Source of the DNA: DASUCS01 sp041166745
Lineage (GTDB): Bacteria > Actinomycetota > Acidimicrobiia > Acidimicrobiales > JACDCH01
Direction: 5' to 3'
Assembly (NCBI GenBank): GCA_041166745.1
Contig: JBEEGH010000028.1
Coordinates: forward strand, 186,001-250,000
Length of the DNA: 64,000 nt
Position 1 is the first letter of the stretch; each line of letters starts with the position of its first letter. The translations under genes were made by a program, and so were the position numbers. Positions 49,336-58,654 of this stretch are shown here, one piece after another. A model generated the notes under the pieces. It ran no database searches. It had not been told where the DNA came from and worked only from the letters and a program-made list of their open reading frames with translations.

Positions 49336-51656
49336 AGGCTCGCCTCAGCGATGCCGTGCAGGATCGCTCGTTCGATCTCGCCGAGTGTCCTCGAATCGGT
49401 CACCTTCCTGCCATCCCGGTCGCGCACGTAGAACGCGTCGACGACGTGCGTGCCGAGCGTCTGCACTTTTGCCGACCGGATGTCGAGCTCGAGCTCGGCC
49501 AGCGCTCGCGTGACGCGAAAGAGGATGCCGGTCACGTCGGGAGCCTCGACATCGATCACTGTGGCATCAGCCGAAGCGTCGTTGTCGAAGGCCACCGATG
49601 CGGCGCGAGCCGGCAGGCGCGACTGACGCCGACCGTCGTGGGCGGCGGCTCGCTCGGACAGCCGGGCGTTCAGCGCGAGGCGTCCGTCGAGCGCAAGCTC
49701 GAGGTCCGCGATGACGCGGTCCCAAGGTGTCTCATCGCGGAACGGATCGGTGACGCGAAAGCGCGCGAGCGCGCGACCCGTTTCGCTCGAGTAGGCCATC
49801 GCGTGCAGCACGTCGAGCCCCCTGAGCGCGAGGACACCGGCGACGCGGCTGAACACACCGGGACGGTCGGCGGTCATCACCGTCAGCTCGTCCCGGTAGA
49901 CGTCGAAGCGCTGCTGGCCCGACTCGAGTCGCTCGAGCTCCTTGGCGGAAGGAAACTCCTCGACCATGGCCGGGCCGGGAAGGTCCGTGCCGAGACGGCG
50001 GGCCACTCGCACGATCAACGCGTTGACGAGCTCGGCCTTCCACGCCCCCCACGCCGCTGGCCCGGTGGCGCGGCCGTCGGACTCGGTCAACGCGGCCAGC
50101 AGCCGAAGACGTTCGACCGAGCCGACGGCGGCCACGACCCGGTCCACGGTGGCCGGATCGTCGAGATCGCGGCGGGTCGCGACGTCGGACAGCAGCAGGT
50201 GGTGCTCGACCAGCGAGACGAGCACCTCGATGTCGTGATCGTCGAGACCGATGCGCCGCCCGATGCCCTCGGCCAGCGCCATGCCGGCCGCGGTGTGGTC
50301 GCCGGGTTGGCCTTTGCCCAGATCGTGCAGCAGCGCGGCGAGTACGAGGAGATCGGGGCGCAGCACGAGATCGGCGCGGTTCGCCGCGTTCACAACCGTC
50401 TCGAGCAGGTGACGATCAACGGTGAAGCGGTGATACGGGTTGCGCTGCGGCCGAGCGCGCACCGATGCCCACTCGGGGAGGAGGTATGTCCAGATGCCGC
50501 GCTGGTCGAGGGCTTCGATCACCGAGATGGCACCGCGACCGCACAGCAGCAACTCGACGAACAGTGTGCAGGTCGCCGCGGGCCAGGGCTCCGGCGGCGA
50601 CACGGTTTCGGCGGCGAGTCGCTCGAGCGTCGCCCGCTCGATGGCGGCGTCGTGGGTCGCGGCGGCGAGCGCGACGCGCAAGGCGAGATCGGGGTCGGCG
50701 GGATCGGCGTTCTCGTCGAGATGCACCTCGCCATCGAGCAGGGCGACACCGGGCGCCACGGTTTGACCGCGCCCGACACCACGGCCGGAAGGGCCGGTGA
50801 GGCCAGACTTCACGCGCCGCCATGCGTCGTCGCTGGTCCACGCGATGGATCGGGCGGCCGCAGCCACGCGCTTCATCAGTGTCTCGGCGGACGCGTCGCC
50901 GAGCGCCTCGGCCACGGCGGCCTGGTCTTGCAGCATCAGCATGTTGGTCGACCGTCCGGTGTGGCGATGGAGCTCCACTCGAGCCTCGAGCAGCACCGCG
51001 TACGCATGCTCGAGCTCGCGATCGTCGTGGTGGAGAAGCACGCGCCGCGCCGCCTCGGCCCATTGCAGCGCGTGCACGTCGCGCATGCCGCCGCGCCCGT
51101 CCTTGAGATCCGGCTCCAATCGGAAGGCAACTTCGCCGGCTTCGTGATGGCGCGATTCCACCCGCGTGGCGAGCTCACCCAGCCAGCGGCTCGCCTTGTT
51201 GGACCATTGCTCCTGAGCTCGCTTCGCCAACTCAGAGGTGAGCAGCTCGTCGCCCGCGACGTGCCGTGCGCTCAACACCGCGGTGGCCGTGTCCAGGTCT
51301 TCGGACGCGAGGCTGAGCGCTTCGCGAACCGTGCACACGCTGTGGCCGAGCTTCAGGCCTTCGTCCCAGATCGGATACCAGACACGGTCGGCGATCGCGC
51401 GAACGTCAGCCCGCTTGTCGCGCAGCAGCATGACGTCGATGTCGCTCGACGGGCACAGCTCGGACCGGCCGTAGCCACCGATCGCGACCAATGAAACCCC
51501 TGACGCGGGAGGGCCCGCCGCGCCCAACAGCGCGGCGAGCCACTCATCCACGAGGCCGGTGTACGCCTCACACCATGCGACCCCGGTCAGCGCACGATTG
51601 GCGAGCAGGGGTGCGCGATCGAGTCTCACGCCATGCGGCGTGTCACAAAGCGTCAT
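49320..51656 (-). CDS. glnD: PII uridylyl/adenylyltransferase GlnD
   Basis: A 778-residue GlnD: nucleotidyltransferase domain with GGYGRSELCPSSDIDVML, the central glnD region (EPDLKDGRGGMRDVHALQW), an HD domain (LAALLHDLGKGQPGDHT), and two C-terminal ACT domains (VMTADRPGVFSRVAGVLAL; VEAPDVTGILFRVTRAL). It modifies and demodifies the PII Tyr in response to glutamine. ATG at 51656 overlaps the glnB end by 14 bases; a longer frame runs further into glnB. The gene is shorter than the E. coli enzyme (890 residues). Confidence 0.93.
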   Translation of the reverse strand: MTLCDTPHGVRLDRAPLLANRALTGVAWCEAYTGLVDEWLAALLGAAGPPASGVSLVAIGGYGRSELCPSSDIDVMLLRDKRADVRAIADRVWYPIWDEGLKLGHSVCTVREALSLASEDLDTATAVLSARHVAGDELLTSELAKRAQEQWSNKASRWLGELATRVESRHHEAGEVAFRLEPDLKDGRGGMRDVHALQWAEAARRVLLHHDDRELEHAYAVLLEARVELHRHTGRSTNMLMLQDQAAVAEALGDASAETLMKRVAAAARSIAWTSDDAWRRVKSGLTGPSGRGVGRGQTVAPGVALLDGEVHLDENADPADPDLALRVALAAATHDAAIERATLERLAAETVSPPEPWPAATCTLFVELLLCGRGAISVIEALDQRGIWTYLLPEWASVRARPQRNPYHRFTVDRHLLETVVNAANRADLVLRPDLLVLAALLHDLGKGQPGDHTAAGMALAEGIGRRIGLDDHDIEVLVSLVEHHLLLSDVATRRDLDDPATVDRVVAAVGSVERLRLLAALTESDGRATGPAAWGAWKAELVNALIVRVARRLGTDLPGPAMVEEFPSAKELERLESGQQRFDVYRDELTVMTADRPGVFSRVAGVLALRGLDVLHAMAYSSETGRALARFRVTDPFRDETPWDRVIADLELALDGRLALNARLSERAAAHDGRRQSRLPARAASVAFDNDASADATVIDVEAPDVTGILFRVTRALAELELDIRSAKVQTLGTHVVDAFYVRDRDGRKVTDSRTLGEIERAILHGIAEASLYSSK

Positions 51657-51984
51657 CGCCGATCTCGCCCGTCCTGACGCGCAGCAGGCGATCGAGGTTG
51701 ACCGCCCATGCCTTGCCATCGCCGATCTTCCCGGTCCGGGCGTGGGTGGCGATGAGATCGAGGACCTTGTCCACGTCGGAGGTGTCGACGATGACTTCGA
51801 TCTTCACCTTCGGCACGAAATCCACCTTGTACTCCGAACCCCGGAAGGTTTCGCTCTTGCCGCCTTGGCGGCCGTAGCCCTGCACTTCGCTCACGGTGAG
51901 CCCGAGGATGCCGGCGCCTCGTAGCGCTTCCTTGACCTCTTCGAGTTTGAACGGCTTGATGATCGCCGTCACGAGATGTGCCAC
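51643..51984 (-). CDS. glnB: Nitrogen regulatory protein PII
   Basis: A 113-residue PII: HLVTAIIKPFKLEEVKEALR start, T-loop GYGRQGGKSETFRGSEYKV with the modifiable Tyr, and the C-terminal signature TGKIGDGKAWAVNLD. PII senses ATP/ADP and 2-oxoglutarate and inhibits the ammonium transporter or other targets. The GTG at 51984 follows an AGGAG ribosome site. It lies between amtB1 and glnD, the conserved amtB-glnB-glnD arrangement of Actinobacteria. Confidence 0.95.
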   Translation of the reverse strand: MAHLVTAIIKPFKLEEVKEALRGAGILGLTVSEVQGYGRQGGKSETFRGSEYKVDFVPKVKIEVIVDTSDVDKVLDLIATHARTGKIGDGKAWAVNLDRLLRVRTGEIGDDAL

Positions 51985-52063
51985 TGGTTTCTCCTGTCGA
52001 TGCTTGCAGATGATGGTCAACGACGTCGTGGTGAACGACGTGCCGAGTTGCAGTACGGCCGAA

Positions 52064-52085
52064 GCCGGGGCGCCGTTGCCCCGGC
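52064..52085. terminator. 8-bp hairpin between amtB1 and glnB
   Basis: GCCGGGGC (52064-52071) and GCCCCGGC (52078-52085) form a perfect stem with a 6-base loop in the 123-base gap. It may reduce transcription into glnB-glnD or stabilise the amtB mRNA end. Confidence 0.45.
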
Positions 52086-52107
52086 CTTGGCCGCTGCGTT
52101 GGAATCG

Positions 52108-53709
52108 CTAGGTCGAAACCGGTTCGTGTTCGGTGTCGATTTCGTGTGGCTGACTGCCGAGGCCGCCCATCGGTCCACTGCTGCCCGCGGGCGACGTGTA
52201 CGTCATGCCGTAGCCGAACTCGACGTGGTAGGCGGGAGAGCCGTGCTCGTGGATGTCGAGCCCTTCGAGCTCGCCGTCCTTCGAGACCCGCAGGTTCCAT
52301 TGGCCCGGGATCATCCTGATGACCTTGAAGATGATCAGCGACACCAGCGTCACGACGATGACGCACGTGAGGCTGCCGATGAGCTGCGCCTTGAACTGGT
52401 CCAATCCGCCGCCGTGGAACAACCCGTTGATGGTGAAGGTCTCGTTGTCCGCACCGGTCGTCGTAGGTAGTCCGAACTCACCGGCAGCGAACAAGCCAAG
52501 GCTCAACGTGCCCCAGATGCCGCAGAAGCCGTGGACGGCCACCGCGCCGATCGGGTCGTCGATCCGGAGGTGCTCCAGCAGGTCGACGCCGAGCGGAACG
52601 ACGATGCCCGCAATCGCTCCGATGATGATCGCGTCGAGCGGTTTCACCCAATAGCACGGACAGGTGATGGCCACGAGGCCGCCGAGAAAGCCGTTGATCG
52701 ACATCCCGACGTCCCACTTCTTGGCTCTCGGATACACCCAGAGCACCGCGACCATGCCTCCGGCACAGGCGGCCAGCGTGGTGTTGGCGGCTACCCGGCC
52801 GATGCCGACGAAGTCCATGGCCGACAACGTCGAGCCCGGGTTGAACCCGTACCAACCGAACCACAGGATCACCGCGCCGATGGCGGCGATGTTCAAGTCG
52901 TGCGGCGGCGTCGGTCCGCCCCCGTCGCGCTTGAACTTCCGGCCGATGCGGGGCCCGAGCACGATGGCACCGGCGAGGGCGACGAAGCCACCGACCGTGT
53001 GTACCACGGTCGATCCGGCGAAGTCACGGAACACGATGCCGTCGCCGACGAAGCCCGAGAACCAACCCATGGTGTTGCCGAGCCAACCGCCCGGACCCCA
53101 CACCCAGTGACCGAAGATCGGGTAGATCAGGCCGGACACGCAGGCGCTGTAGAGGATGTCGCCCTTGAAGCTGGTCCGCCCGACCATCGCACCCGAGGTG
53201 ATCGTCGACGCGGTGTCGGCGAACGCGAACTGGAACAGGAAGAACGCGAGGAACGCGACACCCGTGGTCCCGTAGGTATCCCCTGTGCCTTGCAGGAAGA
53301 AGTTGGAGTGCCCGATGAACCCGTTGCCCGTCCCGAACTGGAAGGCGAAGCCGACCGCGAAATACAGCAGCCCGCACAAACAGGTGTCGAAGATGCACTC
53401 CATCATGATGTTCACGGATTCTCGAGAACGGGCGAAGCCCGCTTCGAGCGCCATGAACCCTGCTTGCATGAAGAACACGAGGAATGCGGTGACCAGCACC
53501 CACATCGTGTTGATCGGGTTGACCCACTGATCGGTGGCCGCGGCCGCGTCTTGGATGGGTGCCGCACTCGCGACCGACCCGAAGAAGAAGCCGAAACCCT
53601 TCACGGCGGTCAGGATCGTGAAGATCCCGAGCATCTTCCCACCAAGAAGGGCCGCGAAGACTCTGCGGGTGTCCTTCTCTTTGAATCGCTTGAGCGATCG
53701 TTTTCTCAT
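52108..53709 (-). CDS. Ammonium transporter Amt (first copy)
   Basis: A 533-residue Amt/Mep/Rh channel with about 11 membrane helices. The twin pore histidines fit VVHTVGGFVALAG and VAVHGFCGIWG, the conserved ADTASTITSGAM and FFMQAGFMALEAGF segments are present, and the C-terminal cytoplasmic tail (GLDIHEHGSPAY) is the PII-contact region. It imports ammonium. The ATG at 53709 gives MRKRSLKRF before a membrane helix, probably a signal or extra helix. Next genes are glnB and glnD. Confidence 0.95.
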   Translation of the reverse strand: MRKRSLKRFKEKDTRRVFAALLGGKMLGIFTILTAVKGFGFFFGSVASAAPIQDAAAATDQWVNPINTMWVLVTAFLVFFMQAGFMALEAGFARSRESVNIMMECIFDTCLCGLLYFAVGFAFQFGTGNGFIGHSNFFLQGTGDTYGTTGVAFLAFFLFQFAFADTASTITSGAMVGRTSFKGDILYSACVSGLIYPIFGHWVWGPGGWLGNTMGWFSGFVGDGIVFRDFAGSTVVHTVGGFVALAGAIVLGPRIGRKFKRDGGGPTPPHDLNIAAIGAVILWFGWYGFNPGSTLSAMDFVGIGRVAANTTLAACAGGMVAVLWVYPRAKKWDVGMSINGFLGGLVAITCPCYWVKPLDAIIIGAIAGIVVPLGVDLLEHLRIDDPIGAVAVHGFCGIWGTLSLGLFAAGEFGLPTTTGADNETFTINGLFHGGGLDQFKAQLIGSLTCVIVVTLVSLIIFKVIRMIPGQWNLRVSKDGELEGLDIHEHGSPAYHVEFGYGMTYTSPAGSSGPMGGLGSQPHEIDTEHEPVST

Positions 53710-53791
53710 AGTGAGCGAACGTAGGGAGTCGACGTTTCGCTGTTGTGTGCCAGATGTTGCGGCTAGTGGGCGACTTTCTTTCGCATACCTG

Positions 53792-54496
53792 TCAGCCAAC
53801 CTTCGTCGTATCGAGATATCGGGACAAGGTGGGCGAAAGATCGTCGTCGAGCTCGTAGACGAGCGGATTTCCGGTCGGGATGTTGAGCTCCATGATCTCA
53901 CCGTCGCCGATCTGGTCGAGGTGCTTCACGAGCGCACGCAGGGAATTGCCGTGGGCCGCGACGAGTACGACGCGCCCAGACCGTAGGTCCGGCACGATGC
54001 CGTCCTCCCAGTAGGGCAGCACGCGTTCGAGCGTGTCCTTGAGGCACTCCGCGAGAGGAACCACGTCGGGTGGCAGCTCTCGATACCGCGGATCGTTCGA
54101 GACGTCGAACTCGCTCCCACGCTCGATGTCCGGCGGCCGCACGTCGTACGACCGCCGCCACACGTGCACCTGCTCGTCGCCGTACTTCTCGGCGGTCTCC
54201 TTCTTGTTGAGCCCTTGCAACGCGCCGTAGTGACGCTCGTTGAGGCGCCAGCTGCGTTCTACCGGCAGCCACGTCAGGCCCATGACGTCCTGCGCGATCC
54301 ATGCGGTGCGCGTGGCGCGCACGAGCACGGAGGTGTGCACGACATCCGGACGAATGCCGGCGTCGGCCATCAGCTCGCCCGCCCGCTTCGCCTCATCGAC
54401 GCCGCGTTCGGACAGGTCGGAGTCGACCCAACCCGTGAACAGATTGCGATCGTTCCATTCGCTCCGGCCGTGCCGCAGCAGAATGAGTGTTCCCAC
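53792..54496 (-). CDS. gpmA: 2,3-bisphosphoglycerate-dependent phosphoglycerate mutase
   Basis: A 234-residue dPGM: catalytic LILLRHGRSEWNDRNLFTGW with His-10 type nucleophile, SVLVRATRTAW, WRLNERHYGALQGLNK, and VVLVAAHGNSLRAL with the second His. It interconverts 3- and 2-phosphoglycerate in glycolysis. GTG at 54496 fits the family start. It lies between the second PII gene and amtB1 on the same strand, 2 bases after the PII stop, an odd place for a glycolytic enzyme but likely cotranscribed. Confidence 0.95.
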   Translation of the reverse strand: MGTLILLRHGRSEWNDRNLFTGWVDSDLSERGVDEAKRAGELMADAGIRPDVVHTSVLVRATRTAWIAQDVMGLTWLPVERSWRLNERHYGALQGLNKKETAEKYGDEQVHVWRRSYDVRPPDIERGSEFDVSNDPRYRELPPDVVPLAECLKDTLERVLPYWEDGIVPDLRSGRVVLVAAHGNSLRALVKHLDQIGDGEIMELNIPTGNPLVYELDDDLSPTLSRYLDTTKVG

Positions 54497-54498
54497 GT

Positions 54499-54834
54499 CT
54501 AGGACGTTACGGCACCGCTCGGTGGTCGAATCGGGAACACCGCGACCAGATCGGTGACGGTGATGAGGCCGTCGCCGAGTGCGCCGGTCGAAGCTCCCCG
54601 GCTGACAGCGGTGGCGACCTTCTCGACCTCGTCGTCCTCGACGATCACGGTAATGGTCAGCTTGTGCGTGACTGTCACTTCGTACGGCACACCGCGCCAT
54701 TCGCCGACCTTCTCGGGAGAACGACCGTGACCCCGTGCGTCTTGGATCGTGAAGCCATGGAACCCGGCTTCGTCGAGCGACTGGATCACCTGATCGAGCC
54801 GCTCGGGCCGGAAGATGGCCTCGACCTCTTTCAT
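54499..54834 (-). CDS. Second PII-type protein (GlnK-like)
   Basis: A 111-residue PII family protein: MKEVEAIFRPERLDQVIQSL, T-loop GRSPEKVGEWRGVPYEVTV containing a Tyr, and TGALGDGLITVTDLVAVFPI. The T-loop differs clearly from glnB, and the end of the loop (VTHKLTITVIV) lacks the usual VDFLPK. The gene starts on the amtB2 stop (4-base overlap), the classical amtB-glnK coupling but with the Amt first, so it probably gates AmtB2. ATG at 54834. Confidence 0.9.
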   Translation of the reverse strand: MKEVEAIFRPERLDQVIQSLDEAGFHGFTIQDARGHGRSPEKVGEWRGVPYEVTVTHKLTITVIVEDDEVEKVATAVSRGASTGALGDGLITVTDLVAVFPIRPPSGAVTS

Positions 54835-56534
54835 CGCGCGATCTCCTCTCGTAGTGACTTGGCGGTGACGGGCTCGTCGTGCTCACGCGGCATGAACACC
54901 GTGCCTTGCGCCTCGAGGAAGTCCGGATACGCCATGGCACCCATCTCGGGCATGTCGAGGCCGCTGATCTCGGCGTCGTGATCGCTGCGCATGCCGATGG
55001 TCTTCTTGAGAATCGTGAAGAAGACGATCGTCATGATGCTGCAGAAGATCACGACGACGATCGCATCGGTGACCTGCGCGGCGAACTGGCCGGCATCGCC
55101 GTAGAACAGCCCCTTCACACCGCCGGCGACGCCGTTCAGCCCGTCGCCGTACTCGCCGTCGGCAAACAGCCCGACCGCCAGGACTCCCCACAAGCCGTTG
55201 GCGCCATGCACCGCGACCGCGCCGACCGGATCGTCGACTTTGGCGACGCGCTCCACCAACACGACGACGGCAACGACGAGCACACCGGCGACGGTGCCGA
55301 TCACCGCGGCGGCCCACGGCGCGACGAACGCGCACGGCGCGGTGATCGCGACCAAGCCGGCCAGCAACCCGTTCGCAGTCATCGAGGGGTCTGGCTTTCC
55401 GAACACCTTCCACATCACGACCATCCCGGCGAGACAGCCGAAGGCCGACGCAAGGATCGTGTTGACGATCACGACCGTGAGGCGCAGGTCGGTGCCGGCA
55501 AACGTCGAGCCGCCGTTGAAGCCCATCCACCCGACGAGGAGGATGAAGGTTCCGAGGATGGCCATCGGTAGGTGATGGCCCGGGATGGCGCGCGGGGTTC
55601 CGTCCTTCGCGAACTTGCCGACGCGCGGTCCGAGGATCTTCGCACCCCAGAAGGCGGCGACACCGCCCATGGCATGCACGACACCGCTGCCCGCGAAGTC
55701 GACGGCGCCGTGGCCCCACTTGGGGCCGAGCACGCCGAGCTGCGACAACCACCCGCCGCCCCACACCCAGTTGCCGTAGATCGGGTACAGCAGCATCGAG
55801 GCGAACAGGCCCCACACGCAGAACGAGCTGAACTTCCAACGCTCGGCCATCGCCCCTGTCGGGATGGTCGCGGTCGCGTCCATGAACACGAGCTGGAAGA
55901 AGAAGAAGCCCAACACCGACACGTCATATGCCGTGCCCCCCAGGAAGAATCCGGAGTGGGCGAGGAGATTCCAGTCGCCGATGTGCCACGCGCTCCCAAG
56001 AGGGGTCAGCCCGATGACGGTCGCCCCGGTTGCACCGAACATCAACGCGTAGCCACACACGAACCAGCCAACGACGCCCAAGGCGAAGATGACCATGTTC
56101 ATCATCATCGTGTGCGCCGCGTTCTTCGCTCGGGTGAAGCCGGTCTCGACCAATGCGAACCCGGCCTGCATGAACAGCACGAGGATGCCGCCGAGCATCA
56201 GCCACGTGACGTTGATGGCGACGCGGTTCTTTTCCGTTTGCGCCGCGACGTCGCCGAGCGTCGGGTCCGTGTGATCGGAGCCAGCCGGCACGATGTTCTG
56301 GACGTCCGTGCCGGTGCTCGATCCATTGGGATCGCCGTTGGACGCGTATGCACCGCCGGCCATGCCCCCGACAACGAGCAGCGCGGAGATGGCGGCAACT
56401 GCCAGCCGGCCCTTGCGGTTCTGCTGGACGGTTCGCGTGGTGAGTGCGCCCGATCGACGCAGGTGCCGCTTGTACATGGCCGGCAACAGGAGGGCCAGCG
56501 TGAACAGCGACATGAGCAGGGGTCCGTTCGCCAT
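54831..56534 (-). CDS. Ammonium transporter Amt (second copy)
   Basis: A 567-residue Amt transporter. It has a basic N-terminus with an extra hydrophobic segment, a Gly/Asn-rich outer stretch, then the 11-helix core with twin pore histidines in VVHAMGGVAAFWG and VAVHGANGLWG, plus FMQAGFALVETGF and ATATIPTGAMAE. The C-terminal tail (ISGLDMPEMGAMAYPDF) is the PII-binding region. It is only distantly similar to the first Amt. It is divergent from dnaK; the 169-base gap holds promoters for both. Confidence 0.95.
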   Translation of the reverse strand: MANGPLLMSLFTLALLLPAMYKRHLRRSGALTTRTVQQNRKGRLAVAAISALLVVGGMAGGAYASNGDPNGSSTGTDVQNIVPAGSDHTDPTLGDVAAQTEKNRVAINVTWLMLGGILVLFMQAGFALVETGFTRAKNAAHTMMMNMVIFALGVVGWFVCGYALMFGATGATVIGLTPLGSAWHIGDWNLLAHSGFFLGGTAYDVSVLGFFFFQLVFMDATATIPTGAMAERWKFSSFCVWGLFASMLLYPIYGNWVWGGGWLSQLGVLGPKWGHGAVDFAGSGVVHAMGGVAAFWGAKILGPRVGKFAKDGTPRAIPGHHLPMAILGTFILLVGWMGFNGGSTFAGTDLRLTVVIVNTILASAFGCLAGMVVMWKVFGKPDPSMTANGLLAGLVAITAPCAFVAPWAAAVIGTVAGVLVVAVVVLVERVAKVDDPVGAVAVHGANGLWGVLAVGLFADGEYGDGLNGVAGGVKGLFYGDAGQFAAQVTDAIVVVIFCSIMTIVFFTILKKTIGMRSDHDAEISGLDMPEMGAMAYPDFLEAQGTVFMPREHDEPVTAKSLREEIAR

Positions 56535-56618
56535 ACGGCGATCAGATCAAGGACAGATTTCGACAATCCGTCCGGAATATGAATGCTGTGTTTCGAGCCA
56601 CGCACCTCCCTCCTGGGG

Positions 56619-56647
56619 TTGCTAATACCGCGCTCAACTTTTATCCT
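56619..56647 (+). promoter_or_regulatory. dnaK promoter candidate
   Basis: TTGCTA (56619-56624) and TATCCT (56642-56647) are separated by 17 bases, which fits a housekeeping sigma factor promoter, 57 bases before the dnaK start. A short inverted repeat (CTCAAC and its relative TTTGACGAG) overlaps the -10 side, but no full HAIR box is visible. Confidence 0.4.
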
Positions 56648-56703
56648 TTGACGAGTTCAACGTCCTTCCCTTGTCTGCAACCACGCTCCACGGAGGCTTC
56701 CTC

Positions 56704-58551
56704 ATGCCCAAGGCCGTCGGTATCGACCTCGGCACCACCAACTCGGTCGTCAGCGTCCTCGAGGCGGGCGACCCGGTGGTCATCCCCAACTCGGAGGGGT
56801 CCCGTACGACTCCCTCGGTCGTCGCGTTCGCCAAGAACGGTGAAGTGCTGGTCGGCGAGGTCGCCAAGCGTCAGGCGATCACCAACCCCGATCGAACCAT
56901 CCGGTCGGTGAAGCGCCACATGGGCACGAACTGGACGATCGACATCGACGGGAAGAAGTACACCGCCCAGGAGATCAGCGCCCGCACGCTGATGAAGCTG
57001 AAGCGGGATGCCGAGGCCTACCTCGGTGACACCGTGACCCAGGCGGTGGTGACCGTTCCCGCGTACTTCGACGACGCGCAACGCACCGCGACCAAGGAGG
57101 CCGGCCAGATCGCCGGACTCGAGGTGCTGCGCATCATCAACGAGCCGACGGCCGCGGCCCTCGCCTACGGCATGGACAAAGAGGGCGCCGACCAGACGAT
57201 CCTCGTGTTCGATCTCGGTGGCGGCACGTTCGACGTGTCGATTCTCGAGATCGGCGACGGCGTCTTCGAAGTGAAGGCCACGCACGGCGACACGAACCTC
57301 GGAGGCGACGACTGGGACCAGCGGGTCATCGATTGGCTCGTCGAGTCCTTCAAGTCGGCGCACGGCGTCGATCTGAGCAAGGACAACATGGCGTTGCAGC
57401 GGCTGAAGGAAGCCGCGGAGAAGGCCAAGATCGAGTTGTCGCAGGTGCAGCAGACGCAGATCAACCTGCCGTTCATCACTGCGACGGCCGACGGCCCGCT
57501 CCACCTCGACGAGCAACTCTCGCGGGCCAAGTTCCAGGAGATGACGGCGGATCTCCTCGACCGGTGCAAGGTGCCGTTCGAGCAGGCGATCAAGGACGCC
57601 GGCCTCACCAAGGAGCAGATCGAGCACGTGATCCTCGTCGGAGGGTCGACGCGCATGCCCGCGGTGCAAGACCTCGTGACCGGCATCACCGGCAAGGAGC
57701 CGAACAAGGGCGTCAACCCCGATGAGGTCGTGGCGGTCGGCGCGGCGATCCAAGCGGGCGTGTTGAAGGGCGACGTCAAAGACGTCCTGCTGCTCGACGT
57801 CACACCGCTGTCGCTCGGAATCGAGACCAAGGGCGGCGTGATGACCAAGCTCATCGAGCGCAACACCACGATCCCGACGCGCCGCACCGAGGTGTTCACC
57901 ACGGCCGAAGACATGCAGCCGTCGGTGGAGATCCACGTGCTCCAAGGCGAGCGCGAGATGGCGCAGTTCAACAAGACGCTCGGCAAGTTCCAGCTCGTCG
58001 ACCTGCCTCCAGCGCCACGCGGCGTACCGCAGATCGAGGTCACGTTCGACATCGATGCCAACGGCATCGTGCACGTCTCGGCGAAAGACCGCGCGACGAG
58101 CAAGGAACAGTCGATGACGATCACCGGCCAGTCCTCGCTCGATCGAGACACGATCCAGCAGATGGTGCGCGACGCCGAAGCGCACGCGGACGAAGACCGT
58201 CGTCGCCGCGACGAGGCGGAGGCTCGCAACAACGCCGACACGCTCGTCTACCAGACCGAGAAGCTGATGCGCGAGCAGGGCGACAAGGTCCTGGGCGACG
58301 ACAAGGACGCGGTCGAGTCGGCCCTCGCGGACCTGAAGAGCGCCCTCGCCGGTACCGAGGTCGAGCCGATCAAGTCCGCGACCGAGCGGCTCATGTCGGC
58401 GAGCCAGACCTTCACGCAGAAGCTGTACGAAGCGGCCTCGGCCGCTGATCGTGAGTATCAGCAGAACCCGGGTGCGGGTGGTAGCAGCACGCCGCCGGAC
58501 GATGACGACGTCGTCGACGCCGAGATCGTCGACGAGGACAAGTCGGCATGA
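56704..58551 (+). CDS. dnaK: Chaperone protein DnaK (Hsp70)
   Basis: A 615-residue Hsp70: VGIDLGTTNSVVSVLEAG, TVPAYFDDAQRTATKEAG, ILVFDLGGGTFDVS and VGGSTRMPAVQDLV in the ATPase domain, then the substrate-binding domain (LLLDVTPLSLGIET) and the C-terminal acidic lid end (DDDVVDAEIVDEDKSA). It folds and protects proteins with DnaJ and GrpE. The ATG at 56704 fits the family; the upstream frame is short and non-conserved. First gene of dnaK-grpE-dnaJ-hspR. Confidence 0.98.
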   Translation: MPKAVGIDLGTTNSVVSVLEAGDPVVIPNSEGSRTTPSVVAFAKNGEVLVGEVAKRQAITNPDRTIRSVKRHMGTNWTIDIDGKKYTAQEISARTLMKLKRDAEAYLGDTVTQAVVTVPAYFDDAQRTATKEAGQIAGLEVLRIINEPTAAALAYGMDKEGADQTILVFDLGGGTFDVSILEIGDGVFEVKATHGDTNLGGDDWDQRVIDWLVESFKSAHGVDLSKDNMALQRLKEAAEKAKIELSQVQQTQINLPFITATADGPLHLDEQLSRAKFQEMTADLLDRCKVPFEQAIKDAGLTKEQIEHVILVGGSTRMPAVQDLVTGITGKEPNKGVNPDEVVAVGAAIQAGVLKGDVKDVLLLDVTPLSLGIETKGGVMTKLIERNTTIPTRRTEVFTTAEDMQPSVEIHVLQGEREMAQFNKTLGKFQLVDLPPAPRGVPQIEVTFDIDANGIVHVSAKDRATSKEQSMTITGQSSLDRDTIQQMVRDAEAHADEDRRRRDEAEARNNADTLVYQTEKLMREQGDKVLGDDKDAVESALADLKSALAGTEVEPIKSATERLMSASQTFTQKLYEAASAADREYQQNPGAGGSSTPPDDDDVVDAEIVDEDKSA

Positions 58552-58609
58552 GCGAGCGTCAGCGAGTGATGCCGGTCGGGCGCGTTCGCGCCAGCGAACC
58601 GCACGACGA

Positions 58610-58650
58610 TGGGGTCCGGGGGCGCAGCCCCCGCGGAAGTACGGCGTAAG
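58610..58650 (+). repeat. Palindromic dispersed element, copy 2
   Basis: A near copy of 26017-26057 with the perfect hairpin CGGGGGC-GCA-GCCCCCG (58617-58633) followed by GGAAG. It lies between dnaK and grpE, 5 bases before the grpE start, inside the operon. Confidence 0.55.
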
Positions 58651-58654
58651 ACGG

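Noticed and set aside
53710..53791. GlnR-type binding box before amtB1 or amtB2
   Set aside because: The gaps were scanned for the GTnAC-N6-GAAAC pattern and nothing convincing was seen.
56535..56703. HAIR box for HspR upstream of dnaK
   Set aside because: No CTTGAG-N9-CTCAAG or a close match was found; only partial CTCAAC and GAGTTCAAC pieces are present.
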